Below are positions 36,137 to 44,407 of a stretch of 64,000 bases of DNA, one piece after another (the stretch's first letter is position 1; every line of letters starts with the position of its first letter). Source of the stretch: Opitutus sp. (lineage in GTDB: Bacteria > Verrucomicrobiota > Verrucomicrobiia > Opitutales > Opitutaceae); contig SIBG01000012.1 of assembly GCA_009695305.1 (NCBI GenBank), forward strand, positions 1 through 64,000. Reading direction: 5' to 3'. The translations under genes and the position numbers were made by a program. The notes under the pieces are model-generated. The model saw only the letters and a program-made list of their open reading frames with translations, had not been told where the DNA came from and did no database searches.

Positions 36137-36163
36137 TGCTTCCTAAAGCGCAGCGAAGGATCC

Positions 36164-36532
36164 ATGCGCCTCACCGCCAAACTGCTCACGCTGCTGGCGG
36201 TGGTTTTTTTCTCCGCCTGCGGCCACGTCGGGCCGCCCGCACCCGCCGCCCCCCCCGCGCCGCCCGTCGCCGCTCTTCAGCCTAGCCCGCACAAACTCGT
36301 CGGCCGCGTGCTGGCCGTCGATATCGCACGCGGTTTCGCGATGATCGATCTTACGACCGCGCCACCCGCCGCCGCGCTCGCCGGCAGCGCTGAACTCATC
36401 GCGCGGACCGATGATCTCCGCGAGACGGCGCGCCTCCGCGCCTCGCGCTACCTTCGCGGCCGCACCCTCGGCACCACGATCATTTCCGGCCAACCCGCCC
36501 CGGGCGACGAGGTGGTGTTTTTCGCACCCTGA
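36164..36532 (+). CDS. Small lipoprotein, unknown function
   Basis: 122 residues. The lipoprotein signal is clear: MRLTAKLLTLLAVVFFSAC with the lipidated Cys19. A Pro/Ala linker (about 24-45) precedes a small beta-rich domain (KLVGRVLAVDIARGFAMIDL ... LGTTIISGQPAPGDEVVFF), similar in feel to small OB- or PilZ-size domains but not assignable. It probably sits on the periplasmic face of a membrane. No functional link to rpoD or tatA is apparent. Confidence 0.65.
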   Translation: MRLTAKLLTLLAVVFFSACGHVGPPAPAAPPAPPVAALQPSPHKLVGRVLAVDIARGFAMIDLTTAPPAAALAGSAELIARTDDLRETARLRASRYLRGRTLGTTIISGQPAPGDEVVFFAP

Positions 36533-36587
36533 CCGAATTCGTTTTCCCGCTTTACAGTCACTCTCTCCGCTCTACGTTGAGTCCATC

Positions 36588-36848
36588 ATGACAATCTCAA
36601 CCGCTTTTCTCGCCACCATCATGGGCATGGGCCCTGGTGAACTGGGGATCATCCTCGTTATCCTGCTCGTCCTCTTCGGCGGCTCAAAGTTACCCGGCCT
36701 CGCCAAGGGCATCGGCCAGTCGATCAAGGAATTCAAGAAGGCCGCGAAGGAAGGCGACAGCGACGAGAAGGGCGACGAGACCAAATCGTCCGCCGCCGCG
36801 AGCGAGCTCAAGAAAGTCGAGCCCGCCAAGACCCACGGCTCGAACTGA
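36588..36848 (+). CDS. tatA: Sec-independent protein translocase TatA
   Basis: Pore-forming subunit of the twin-arginine export system, 86 residues. MGPGELGIILVILLVLFGGSKLPGLAKGIGQSIKEFKKAAKEG is the standard short transmembrane helix, FG(G) hinge and amphipathic helix. A charged tail follows. The extra ~14-residue N-terminus is unusual but in frame with the ATG at 36588. TatC is not in the window. Several Tat-type substrates are encoded nearby (12.0, 15.1 kb). A terminator follows. Confidence 0.92.
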   Translation: MTISTAFLATIMGMGPGELGIILVILLVLFGGSKLPGLAKGIGQSIKEFKKAAKEGDSDEKGDETKSSAAASELKKVEPAKTHGSN

Positions 36849-36874
36849 GCCCGCCGTCGTTTCCCGTTCTTGCA

Positions 36875-36905
36875 GCGCGCCCAACCCGGCGCGCTTTTTT
36901 GTTTT
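36875..36905 (+). terminator. Rho-independent terminator of tatA
   Basis: Stem AGCGCGCC / GGCGCGCT (36875-36882, 36889-36896), a 6-base spacer loop and then TTTTTGTTTT. It ends at the convergent antiporter gene. Confidence 0.8.
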
Positions 36906-39220
36906 CAATCCGCTTTCACGTCGTCGGTGTCCCCCGGCCGTTCGCGCAGCCAGCCTTTGAACTCGGTGAGTTGTTCCGGCGTGCCCAGCACCAGCACTTG
37001 GTCACCGGCTTTCAACGTTTCCGCCGCGCCCGGATTGAGAATCCGCACGCCGCCGCGGTTGATGCCCGCAATCTGCACGCCGTGGTTCTGCGCGGGCGAC
37101 AGCCCGCCGAGGGTGCGCCCCGCCGCGCGGCTCCATCCCGGCAGCGAGATCGCCTCCATCCGCACTTCCTCAAACAGCGAGTCCGCCGCCGGCGCGCCGG
37201 ACACCGCGCCGAGAAACGCCTTGCCCGCGCTGACCTGCTCCGACGTGCCCAGCAGCAGCACCTTGTCGCGCGGATAGAGCACCGCCTCTGGCGACGGCAG
37301 CGGGATCATGAAACCCTGGCGCTCAATGCCCACCACCGAGCAGCCGAATCGCGACCGCAGCCGGAGCTCCGAGATTTTTTTGCCCTGGCAGTCCGCCAAA
37401 TCGGGCAGCGTGCAGTCGATCATATGCAGATTCCACTCGCCGTGCGGTTGGAGCCACGGCGCCGTGGTCGCCGTCATCTTGTTGTCGCCGGTCTCGATCA
37501 CGCTCAGCAACTCGACCTCCAACTCACTGTGCCAGCAGATGAGTTTCCGCCGCAAGACGAAGAGCGCGACGACCACGACCAACGCGCTCAGCCGCAGCAA
37601 CCATCGGGCCGTGCCCTCGGCCGGCAGGATCGACGCCAGCCACATGAACAGCCCCGCCCCCGCCATGATCTTCAAGCCCGCCTCAACCAGCGGCCGCAGG
37701 CGCTTCGCATGCTCGCGACCCTTCGTCGTGACTTCGGCGTAGAGCATGGACATCGCCGAGAGGTTGCGCCAGATCGCGACCAGCGGAGCCAGCGTCACCA
37801 GCACCAGCACCGTCCAAAAAATAACCTTGAGCCCGTCCGGAAACAGCCAGTCCCGCCCCAGCCAGCCCTCCGCTAGCACGAAAAACTGCTCCGCGAACAC
37901 CACCACCCCCGTCACGAACAGCAGGCCCACCCCCACCTGCGCGATGCGCCGCCGACTGAGCTGCCAGAGCAGGTTTCGCGACCGCCGCAGCTGCAGCCCG
38001 CCCAGCCAGCCGTGATAGGCGCTCACCCAGTCGCCGAGCCATCGCGGCTGCCGCGCGAGCGCCGCATCGGCAATTTTCCCCGAGCGGCGCATGAGCACCG
38101 GCGCCACCAGCGTCGTGAGCAGCGACACCCCGACTGCCAGCGGATAAAATTTTCCCGGCACCACCGCCGCGCCCACGCCGAGCTGCGCGATGATGAATGA
38201 AAATTCGCCGATCGGCGTCGCGGTCAGCCCCGTGCGCAGCGCGTCCTTTACCGGCGTGCCGATCAGCGTGAGCCCGCTGGTGACCGCCAGCGGTCGCGCC
38301 AGCAGCGTGAACGCCGCCACGCCCGCGATCAGCCCCGCGGAGGCCCACAACTCCCGCACGTCGATCTGCATGCCAATCGCCACGAAAAACACCGCGCTGA
38401 ATACGTCGCGCATGCCCTCAAACGTGCGCTCCACCTGGTGCCGGTGCGGCGTCTCCGCCACAATCGTGCCGAGCAGAAACGCCCCAAGCGCGAGCGAGTA
38501 GCCCGCGCTCTGCGCCACAACCGCGAGCCCGAACAGCATCGCCGCCAGCCCGAGCGTTTGCAGTTCCTCGTCGGCCGCGATGCTCATGCGCTTGAGCAGC
38601 CACGGCACCAGCAGCAGCCCGCCCACGCCCGCCAGCGCCACGAACGCGCCGAGCTGGAGCAGCGTCGGGCCGAGCCGGGCGCCGCCGCCCGTGCCAAGTT
38701 GCACGATCGAGTTTAGCAACGTGAGCACCACCACCGCCACGACGTCCTCCAGCACCGCCACGCCCATCGCCAGCTGGCCCGCTCGCTCGTGATTGGTGCC
38801 GGCTTCATGGAGCAGTTTACTGATGATGGCCGACGACGAGACCATCAGCATCCCCGCTAAAAACAGGCTCTCCATCGCGCCCCACCCGAGCGCCGCTCCC
38901 AGCAGCCGGGTGAGGTAATACATCACAATCGCCCCGCCAAATGTCGCCAGCATCAGCGCCGGCCCCAGCCGGCGCAGCTTCCGCAGGCTCAGCCCGAGCC
39001 CGATGGAAAACATCAGGAACACCAGTCCGACCTGCGCGAGCGTCTCGATGCTGCCGGCGTCATGCACGAGCGAAAACGGTCGCGCCTTCGGTCCCGCCAG
39101 AATGCCCGCCAGCAAAAAGCCAACCACCACCGACAGCCCGATCCGCTGGCACAGCCAGCCCACGCCACCCGCCACCACGAGCACCACCGCGAAATCTTGA
39201 ATGAAATGGAGTTCGTGCAT
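36905..39220 (-). CDS. CPA2 cation:proton antiporter, KefB/KefC-like, with TrkA-C domains
   Basis: 771 residues from ATG 39220. The N-terminal Na+/H+ exchanger domain (about 1-400) has some 12 helices, with GFLLAGILAGP and SLALGAFLLGTIVAET. Three or more further helices follow (about 430-560). The C-terminal soluble region holds two TrkA-C-like units (LADCQGKKISELRLRSRFGC, PRDKVLLLGTSEQV, then LNPGAAETLKAGDQVLVLGT). No central Rossmann TrkA-N/KTN domain is obvious, unlike KefB/C. It probably exports K+ or Na+. It converges on tatA and diverges from mreB. Confidence 0.85.
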   Translation of the reverse strand: MHELHFIQDFAVVLVVAGGVGWLCQRIGLSVVVGFLLAGILAGPKARPFSLVHDAGSIETLAQVGLVFLMFSIGLGLSLRKLRRLGPALMLATFGGAIVMYYLTRLLGAALGWGAMESLFLAGMLMVSSSAIISKLLHEAGTNHERAGQLAMGVAVLEDVVAVVVLTLLNSIVQLGTGGGARLGPTLLQLGAFVALAGVGGLLLVPWLLKRMSIAADEELQTLGLAAMLFGLAVVAQSAGYSLALGAFLLGTIVAETPHRHQVERTFEGMRDVFSAVFFVAIGMQIDVRELWASAGLIAGVAAFTLLARPLAVTSGLTLIGTPVKDALRTGLTATPIGEFSFIIAQLGVGAAVVPGKFYPLAVGVSLLTTLVAPVLMRRSGKIADAALARQPRWLGDWVSAYHGWLGGLQLRRSRNLLWQLSRRRIAQVGVGLLFVTGVVVFAEQFFVLAEGWLGRDWLFPDGLKVIFWTVLVLVTLAPLVAIWRNLSAMSMLYAEVTTKGREHAKRLRPLVEAGLKIMAGAGLFMWLASILPAEGTARWLLRLSALVVVVALFVLRRKLICWHSELEVELLSVIETGDNKMTATTAPWLQPHGEWNLHMIDCTLPDLADCQGKKISELRLRSRFGCSVVGIERQGFMIPLPSPEAVLYPRDKVLLLGTSEQVSAGKAFLGAVSGAPAADSLFEEVRMEAISLPGWSRAAGRTLGGLSPAQNHGVQIAGINRGGVRILNPGAAETLKAGDQVLVLGTPEQLTEFKGWLRERPGDTDDVKAD

Positions 39221-39323
39221 TGGATCGCGCGGCCCAAGAACACGCGCCCAACCGCCTAGCGCGTCAACCCAATCGTGCCCGCCCGCCCGCCCCAGCCCGG
39301 CCACGCCATCCGGATTTCCCTCG

Positions 39324-39352
39324 TTGACACTCCCGACGCGCGCCGATTCGTT
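39324..39352 (+). promoter_or_regulatory. Possible promoter of mreB
   Basis: A perfect -35 hexamer TTGACA at 39324-39329 lies 57 bases upstream of the mreB ATG, in the divergent gap with the antiporter gene. The -10 region is poor (GATTCG at 16-base spacing). Weak evidence. Confidence 0.25.
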
Positions 39353-39385
39353 TCCGTCGGCGGCAACGCCGCCTCTCCCGCAATC

Positions 39386-40399
39386 ATGGCCAACATCTTC
39401 GGCTACTTCTCCAACGACATCGGCATCGACCTTGGCACCGCCAACACGCTCGTTTACGTGAAAGACAAGGGCATCGTCCTGCGCGAGCCCTCCGTCGTCG
39501 CCTTGGACACGGTCTCCCGCAAAGTCCGCGCCGTCGGCGACGAAGCCAAGAAAATGCTCGGCCGCACGCCGGGCAACATCACCGCGATCCGCCCGATGAA
39601 GGACGGCGTTATCGCCGACTTCGATGTCACTGAGGCCATGCTCCGCTATTTCATCCGCAAAGTTTCCAGCAGCGCCTTCCGCGCCCCGCCCCGTGTCGTC
39701 ATCGCCATTCCTTCCGGCATCACCGAGGTCGAAAAACGCGCCGTCAAGGAATCCGCCATGCACGCCGGCGCCCGCGACGTCATCACGATTCCCGAGCCCA
39801 TGGCCGCCGCGATCGGCGTCGGCCTCCCCATCGACGAACCCGCCGCGAACATGATCGTCGACATCGGCGGCGGCACCACGGAGATCGCCGTCATTTCGCT
39901 GAACGGCATCGTGTTTTCCAAATCGATCCGGGTCGCCGGCGACGAGCTCGACCTCGCGATCATCAACTACATGAAGCGCGCCTACAATCTCCTCATCGGT
40001 GAACGCACCGCGGAGGAGATCAAGTTGCGCGTCGGCTCCGCCTACCCCCTCGACGAGGAACTCACCATGGAGGTCAAGGGCCGCGACTCCGTGGCCGGCC
40101 TGCCGAAAACAATTCATGTCACCTCGCAGGAAATCCGCGAGGCCCTGGCCGACACCATTTCCGCGATCGTCGACGCCGTCCGCGTCACCCTCGAACGCTG
40201 CCCACCCGAACTTTCCGCCGACCTCGTGGACCGCGGCTTCGTGATGGCCGGCGGCGGCGCGCTCATCCGCGGCATCGATCGCCTCCTTAGCGAGAAGACC
40301 GGCCTGCCCGTGATCGTCAGCGAAGACCCGCTCTCCGCCGTCGCCAACGGCACCGGCGCCGTCCTCAACGACCTCTCGTGGCTGATGCAGAACGTGTGA
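39386..40399 (+). CDS. mreB: Rod shape-determining actin homologue MreB
   Basis: 337 residues, cytoplasmic, membrane-associated filament that guides lateral wall synthesis. Phosphate-1 motif [14 protein letters not shown], phosphate-2 [12 protein letters not shown] and adenosine motif [13 protein letters not shown] are all present. The N-terminal FGYFSNDI could be the membrane-binding amphipathic segment. The ATG at 39386 matches the family N-terminus. It heads the mreB-mreC-mreD-PBP2 group, but a RAYT transposase unit separates it from mreC. Confidence 0.95.
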   Translation: MANIFGYFSNDIGIDLGTANTLVYVKDKGIVLREPSVVALDTVSRKVRAVGDEAKKMLGRTPGNITAIRPMKDGVIADFDVTEAMLRYFIRKVSSSAFRAPPRVVIAIPSGITEVEKRAVKESAMHAGARDVITIPEPMAAAIGVGLPIDEPAANMIVDIGGGTTEIAVISLNGIVFSKSIRVAGDELDLAIINYMKRAYNLLIGERTAEEIKLRVGSAYPLDEELTMEVKGRDSVAGLPKTIHVTSQEIREALADTISAIVDAVRVTLERCPPELSADLVDRGFVMAGGGALIRGIDRLLSEKTGLPVIVSEDPLSAVANGTGAVLNDLSWLMQNV

Positions 40400-40410
40400 G
40401 TGAATTGGAG

Positions 40411-40436
40411 GTAGGGCGCGTTATCCCTAACGCGCC
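40411..40436 (+). repeat. Left REP of the RAYT unit
   Basis: GTAG at 40411-40414, then a hairpin GGCGCGTTA / TAACGCGCC with a tiny TCCC-type centre. It is the exact reverse complement of 40911-40936. Confidence 0.8.
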
Positions 40437-40455
40437 GCTCAGGAGCCCCGCACCG

Positions 40456-40920
40456 ATGGCTTCGCTCCCTCAGCGTCAGCGCCTTTTCCACTCCACCCCA
40501 CCTTGGGTGTCAGACGGCGCCGACTTTTTCCTGACCAGCTGCTGCGCCGCACGTGAAACCAACCAGCTTGCCACCGCCGCCGTGTTCTCTGTGATGACGA
40601 ATGCCTTGGAGCACTATGTTCAAAACGGAAAATATTGGGTGCATCTCTTCCTCGCGATGCCGGATCATTTGCACGCACTCGTGTCATTTCCGCCAAATGG
40701 GCACATGGACAAGGTGATTCGCGACTGGAAGCGATTTATTGCAAAGCAAACCCGCGTTGTGTGGCAGGATGGTTTTTTTGACCACCGGCTCCGCGACGAG
40801 GAGAACTTCGAACTCAAGGCCCATTACCTTCGCCTCAACCCTGTGCGCTCAGGGCTCGTGGATGATCCGGTGAATTGGTCCTGCGTCTGGCCGGCTCACG
40901 CGACCGCTTCGGCGCGTTAG
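40456..40920 (+). CDS. REP-associated tyrosine transposase (RAYT, TnpA-REP)
   Basis: 154 residues from ATG 40456, Y1/HUH superfamily. The HUH pair is His71 and His73 in AMPDHLHALVSF. LEHYVQNGKYWVHLFLAMPD and the C-terminal KAHYLRLNPVRSGLV (candidate nucleophile Tyr124) are typical of single-copy RAYT proteins that process REP hairpins. Length fits the family (about 150-200). The TAG stop codon lies inside the right-hand REP hairpin. Codon usage looks less GC-biased than the neighbours (TTTGCACGCACTCGTGTCAT region), consistent with acquisition. Confidence 0.88.
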   Translation: MASLPQRQRLFHSTPPWVSDGADFFLTSCCAARETNQLATAAVFSVMTNALEHYVQNGKYWVHLFLAMPDHLHALVSFPPNGHMDKVIRDWKRFIAKQTRVVWQDGFFDHRLRDEENFELKAHYLRLNPVRSGLVDDPVNWSCVWPAHATASAR

Positions 40921-40936
40921 GGATAACGCGCCCTAC
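40911..40936 (-). repeat. Right REP of the RAYT unit
   Basis: Exact inverted copy of 40411-40436, with GTAG on the minus strand at its outer end. It contains the RAYT stop codon (40918-40920). Confidence 0.8.
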
Positions 40937-40945
40937 CCTCAACCC

Positions 40946-41776
40946 GTGCCCTTCCGCCGCCTCGCCACCGCCCGCCCGTTTTTCACCCTCGGCCTCGTCG
41001 TCGTCGGGTGGCTCGTCGTGCCGATCGCGGTTAAGACGTTTCTGCGCGCGAGTTTTTTCGAGCTGACTGCGCCCGTCACCATCGCCACCTCCTACGCGGG
41101 CGGCGCCCAGGACGTCTGGGCCCTCCGCCTCCACTCCCAGGGCGAACTCATTGAAGCCGGCCGCGACCTCACGCGCCTCAATTCCTCCTACGAGTTTTCC
41201 GTCCAGCAGAACACCGAACTACAGGGCCAGATCGCGCGGCTCGAAGGCCTGCTGCGGCTGCCGCCGTTTGGCGACTACCGGCTGGAACACGCGCGCGTCG
41301 CGCGTCGCGAGTTCTCCGGCTGGTGGCAGCGCATCGTTATCCGCAAGGGGAGAAATTTTCAGATTCCCGTCGGCGCTCCGGTCGTCTTCAGCGGCGGGGT
41401 CGTCGGGCGCGTGACCGAAGTCGGCGCCCTGACGGCGGTGGTCGAACTTATTACCAGCCCCAACCTCCGCCTCGCCGGCGTGGTCGAGGGCGACACGCGC
41501 CCGATCAGCTTTCAAGGGGGTCTCAATCCGACCTTCGGCCCGCCCAGGGGGATCGTCGAATTCGTGCCGCTCGATGTTTTCGCCAGCCCGACCGCGACCA
41601 AGCGCCTCGTCACCTCCGGCCTGGGCGGCGTGTTTCCGCCCGGCCTCACCATCGGCGAAATCACCAAGGCCGACCTCGGCCCCGACGGCTTGTTCAAAAA
41701 CGGCGAAGTCAAACTTGACGAGCGCCTCGGCTCGCTGACGGAGGTAACGGTCCTCGTCCCACTGAATCCGGAATGA
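40946..41776 (+). CDS. mreC: Rod shape-determining protein MreC
   Basis: 276 residues from GTG 40946. One N-terminal transmembrane helix (FFTLGLVVVGWLVVPIAVKTF), a coiled coil (about 70-105: LIEAGRDLTRLNSSYEFSVQ...LARLEGLL type) and the periplasmic beta-barrel domain (ARVARREFSGWWQRIVIRKG, VVGRVTEVGALTAVVELITS, GLGGVFPPGLTIGEI) follow. It links MreB to PBP2 in the elongasome. The start codon comes 10 bases after the RAYT unit, so its native translation signals may have been replaced. Confidence 0.9.
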   Translation: MPFRRLATARPFFTLGLVVVGWLVVPIAVKTFLRASFFELTAPVTIATSYAGGAQDVWALRLHSQGELIEAGRDLTRLNSSYEFSVQQNTELQGQIARLEGLLRLPPFGDYRLEHARVARREFSGWWQRIVIRKGRNFQIPVGAPVVFSGGVVGRVTEVGALTAVVELITSPNLRLAGVVEGDTRPISFQGGLNPTFGPPRGIVEFVPLDVFASPTATKRLVTSGLGGVFPPGLTIGEITKADLGPDGLFKNGEVKLDERLGSLTEVTVLVPLNPE

Positions 41777-41785
41777 AACCGAATT

Positions 41786-41885
41786 TTGTCATTCTGCGCG
41801 GCAGCGAGGAATCCAATTGGACTCACCCCGCGCTCTCCGGCCACGAAGCTCCTGCTGGATTCTTCCCTGCGTTCAGCAGGACAAA
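41786..41885. repeat. TTGTCATTCT...CC dispersed inverted repeat between mreC and mreD
   Basis: TTTGTCATTCTGCGCGGCAG, then CGAGGAATCCA (41786-41816), is complementary with mismatches to TGGATTCTTCCCTGCGTTCA, then GCAGGACAAA (41856-41885). Same family as the repeat at 24162. It fills the mreC-mreD gap. Confidence 0.6.
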
Positions 41886-41906
41886 CTAAGCGCCTCTCCG
41901 TTGTCC

Positions 41907-42416
41907 ATGCGCCGCACCCTCGTCACCTTTCTCACGCTACTGCTGCTCTGGGCGCTCGTCGCCCAGGTGAACCACGTGCTCAGCGCGCTGCACCTCTATC
42001 TTTTCGTCGGCGCGCTCTTCGTCGGCTACGCGGCACTTATGCTGCCACTGCGCGACGGCCTCGCGGCCTCGCTGCTCGGCGGGTTGCTCTGCGATGCCAC
42101 CGCGCCCGTCGCTTTCGGCACGCACCTGCTGCTGTTCGCCGCCGCACACGCCGTTATTTTCCACCTGCGCGACCGCCTCCCGCGGGACGATACCATCGCT
42201 CGCCTCGTCGTCGTGCTGCTCGCCAATCTCGGACTCTTCCTCCTCCTCTCCTTCTCCCAGATCGGCCGGGCGCCAGCTCCCGCCGCGGCCTGGCCGCGGC
42301 TCATCGCCGATCTCCTGTGTTCGCAAGTCTTCCTCGCCCTCGTCACGCCGTGGTTTTTCGCGCTGCAATTCCGCGTGCTCGTGCTCACCCGCGTTGAGCG
42401 CGATCCGCTCGCCTGA
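41907..42416 (+). CDS. mreD: Rod shape-determining protein MreD
   Basis: 169-residue membrane protein with about five helices (LVTFLTLLLLWALVAQVNHV, LYLFVGALFVGYAALMLPL, AFGTHLLLFAAAHAVIFHL, LVVVLLANLGLFLLLSF). The sequence is poorly conserved, so the call rests on size, topology and position between mreC and PBP2. The GLLCDATAPVAFGTHLLLF segment matches the MreD-family pattern. The ATG at 41907 is preferred over upstream codons inside the repeat. Confidence 0.8.
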   Translation: MRRTLVTFLTLLLLWALVAQVNHVLSALHLYLFVGALFVGYAALMLPLRDGLAASLLGGLLCDATAPVAFGTHLLLFAAAHAVIFHLRDRLPRDDTIARLVVVLLANLGLFLLLSFSQIGRAPAPAAAWPRLIADLLCSQVFLALVTPWFFALQFRVLVLTRVERDPLA

Positions 42417-42427
42417 GCGCCAGCCGC

Positions 42428-44407
42428 ATGGCCACCGACGACGTCAATCTCGCGGAGCGCTCCGGCAGCCTCGTCGAATCCCACAAGGGCTACGATCCGC
42501 GCATTATTTTTTTCTATTTCGTTCTTGCCGCCCTGCTCCTGACTCTCGCCGGCGGGCTCGCCTACCAGCAGCTCTTCAAGACCGGCGATTATCACGAGCG
42601 TGAACGCTTGCAAAACCAGCGCCGCGTCCTGGTGCCAGGCCCGCGCGGCAACGTCTACGACCGCCACGGCCAGCTCCTCGTCGGCAACCGCCCGCGCTTC
42701 ACCGTCACGCTCTACCTCGATGAACTGCGCAGTGAAATCTATTCGGAGTATCTCCGTTCGCGCAAAGCCTACCGCGCCACCGGCGACAAGGATCTCCCGA
42801 CCGACACGCAGTTGCGCCAGATCGCCCGCGTCATCGTGGTGCAGCGCTACCTCGACCAGGTGAACCGGATCACGCGACGGGCGGAGCGCATCGACGGCAA
42901 GGATCTCGAAAGCCACTTCTTGAGCCGACGACTGCTGCCCTATTCGCTGATTGCCGACCTCGCGCCCGAGGAATACGCGCGCCTGATCGAGCGCCTTCCG
43001 ATTCGCTCTCCCCTCCAGGTTTACACCACCAGCGCACGCTACTATCCCAACGGCTCGGCCGCCGCGCACACCCTCGGTTACGTCGGCACGAACAGCAACG
43101 TCTCCGCCGAGGATTTTCCCGGCGAAGATCTCAAAACGACCACGATGCGCGGCACCATCGGCGAGGCGGGCCTCGAAAAACAGTTTGATCCGCTCCTGCA
43201 AGGCGAGGCCGGGGGCACCATTTACCGCGTCGACAAAGACGGCTACAAAGTGAATCCCCCGCTGGAGAAGCGCCTCCCGGTGCAAGGCCAGAACCTCACA
43301 ACCTCACTCGATCTCGCGCTTCAACGCGCCGCCGAGGAGGCGATCGGCGATCAAACCGGCGCCGCCGTCGCGCTCGATGTGGCCACCGGCGAGGTGCTCG
43401 TGCTCGCAAGCAAGCCCGACTACAATCTCGCCGAGTTCCGGAAGCCCGGCACGATCGCCGATATCGAGGCTCGCCACGCCTGGAACAATCTCGCGGTGAA
43501 CGGTTTCTGGCCACCGGGCTCTTCCTTTAAAATCCTCACCAGCATCGCGGGCCTCCGCCGCGGCTCGTTCGCGCCCGACGAGGCCATCACCACCTGCACC
43601 GGCACCACCCGCATCGCCGGCCATCCGTTCTTCTGCTCCAACGGCCTCGGTCACCATGGCGACGTGCTGCTCCGGGACGCCATCGCCCAAAGCTGCGATA
43701 TCTATTTCAACTACGCCGGTATTTTGATCACCGCCGAAGCCATGGCCGCCGAGGCCCGCCGCTTTCACCTCGATCGGCGCACCGGGATCGAGCTGCCCGG
43801 TGAAAATAATCGCATGCTCATTCCCGATCCCGAATGGAAGAAACGCGTGAAGAGCGAAGCGTGGTTCCCCGGCGACAGTGCCCTCATGGCGATGGGGCAG
43901 GGCTTCGTCGTCGTCAGTCCGCTTCAAATGGCCTGCTTCGCCGCGTCCGTGGCCCGCAATGAAGTCTTCACCCAGCCCACGCTGGTCCATCAGGAGAACC
44001 GTCCGCCGCAACACACGGAAGCCATCGGGCTCACGACCGCGCAACGCGCCGCATTGATCGAAGGCATGGAGGGATGCCTCCTGCCGCCCAAAGGCACGGC
44101 CCGCAACCTTACGATGGTCGAAAGCCTCCGCGTCCCCGGCATCCGCATCGCCGGCAAAACCGGCACCGCACAGAAAACGGTCACGAAAGACGGCAAGACC
44201 GGCACCATCAACTACGCGTGGTTTATTTGTTTTGCTCCCGTGGAAAACCCCCAGATCGCGATGGCCGTCGCCATCGAGGGAGATACGATTGGCGAGGAGT
44301 TCGGTGGTGGATTCCACGCCGGTCCCGTCGCGAGCGCCGTGCTTAAGAAATATTTCGCCCAGAAAAACCGTCCCGCCCCACTGCTTCCGCCAGTCCGGAT
44401 GAACTGA
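42428..44407 (+). CDS. mrdA: Penicillin-binding protein 2
   Basis: Class B transpeptidase of the elongasome, 659 residues. One N-terminal helix (IIFFYFVLAALLLTLAGGLA) and the dimerisation domain (GPRGNVYDRHGQLLVGNRPRF) precede the catalytic domain: SxxK in PPGSSFKIL (about 362), SxN-like AQSCDIYFN (about 421) and KTGTAQ (about 576). It crosslinks peptidoglycan in lateral walls. Eleven bases separate it from mreD. Its last 65 bases overlap the convergent transglutaminase gene. A rodA gene does not follow. Confidence 0.93.
   Translation: MATDDVNLAERSGSLVESHKGYDPRIIFFYFVLAALLLTLAGGLAYQQLFKTGDYHERERLQNQRRVLVPGPRGNVYDRHGQLLVGNRPRFTVTLYLDELRSEIYSEYLRSRKAYRATGDKDLPTDTQLRQIARVIVVQRYLDQVNRITRRAERIDGKDLESHFLSRRLLPYSLIADLAPEEYARLIERLPIRSPLQVYTTSARYYPNGSAAAHTLGYVGTNSNVSAEDFPGEDLKTTTMRGTIGEAGLEKQFDPLLQGEAGGTIYRVDKDGYKVNPPLEKRLPVQGQNLTTSLDLALQRAAEEAIGDQTGAAVALDVATGEVLVLASKPDYNLAEFRKPGTIADIEARHAWNNLAVNGFWPPGSSFKILTSIAGLRRGSFAPDEAITTCTGTTRIAGHPFFCSNGLGHHGDVLLRDAIAQSCDIYFNYAGILITAEAMAAEARRFHLDRRTGIELPGENNRMLIPDPEWKKRVKSEAWFPGDSALMAMGQGFVVVSPLQMACFAASVARNEVFTQPTLVHQENRPPQHTEAIGLTTAQRAALIEGMEGCLLPPKGTARNLTMVESLRVPGIRIAGKTGTAQKTVTKDGKTGTINYAWFICFAPVENPQIAMAVAIEGDTIGEEFGGGFHAGPVASAVLKKYFAQKNRPAPLLPPVRMN

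Larger units (their letters stand above)
40411..40936. mobile_element. RAYT transposase unit bounded by inverted REP hairpins
   Basis: Bases 40411-40436 and 40911-40936 are perfect 26-bp reverse complements, each starting at its outer end with GTAG followed by an imperfect palindrome (GGCGCG...CGCGCC). They enclose one RAYT gene. The unit starts 12 bases after mreB and ends 10 bases before the mreC start codon. No target duplication is visible by eye. Confidence 0.8.

Noticed and set aside
39221-40117. Upstream in-frame extension of the antiporter gene over mreB
   Set aside because: The extension is antisense to mreB and rich in Asp/Gly/Val noise; the family start is the ATG at 39220.
40411-40936. 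Classical IS200/IS605 insertion sequence
   Set aside because: The protein is of the RAYT type, single, and framed by inverted REPs rather than by the subterminal hairpins and TnpB typical of IS200/IS605.
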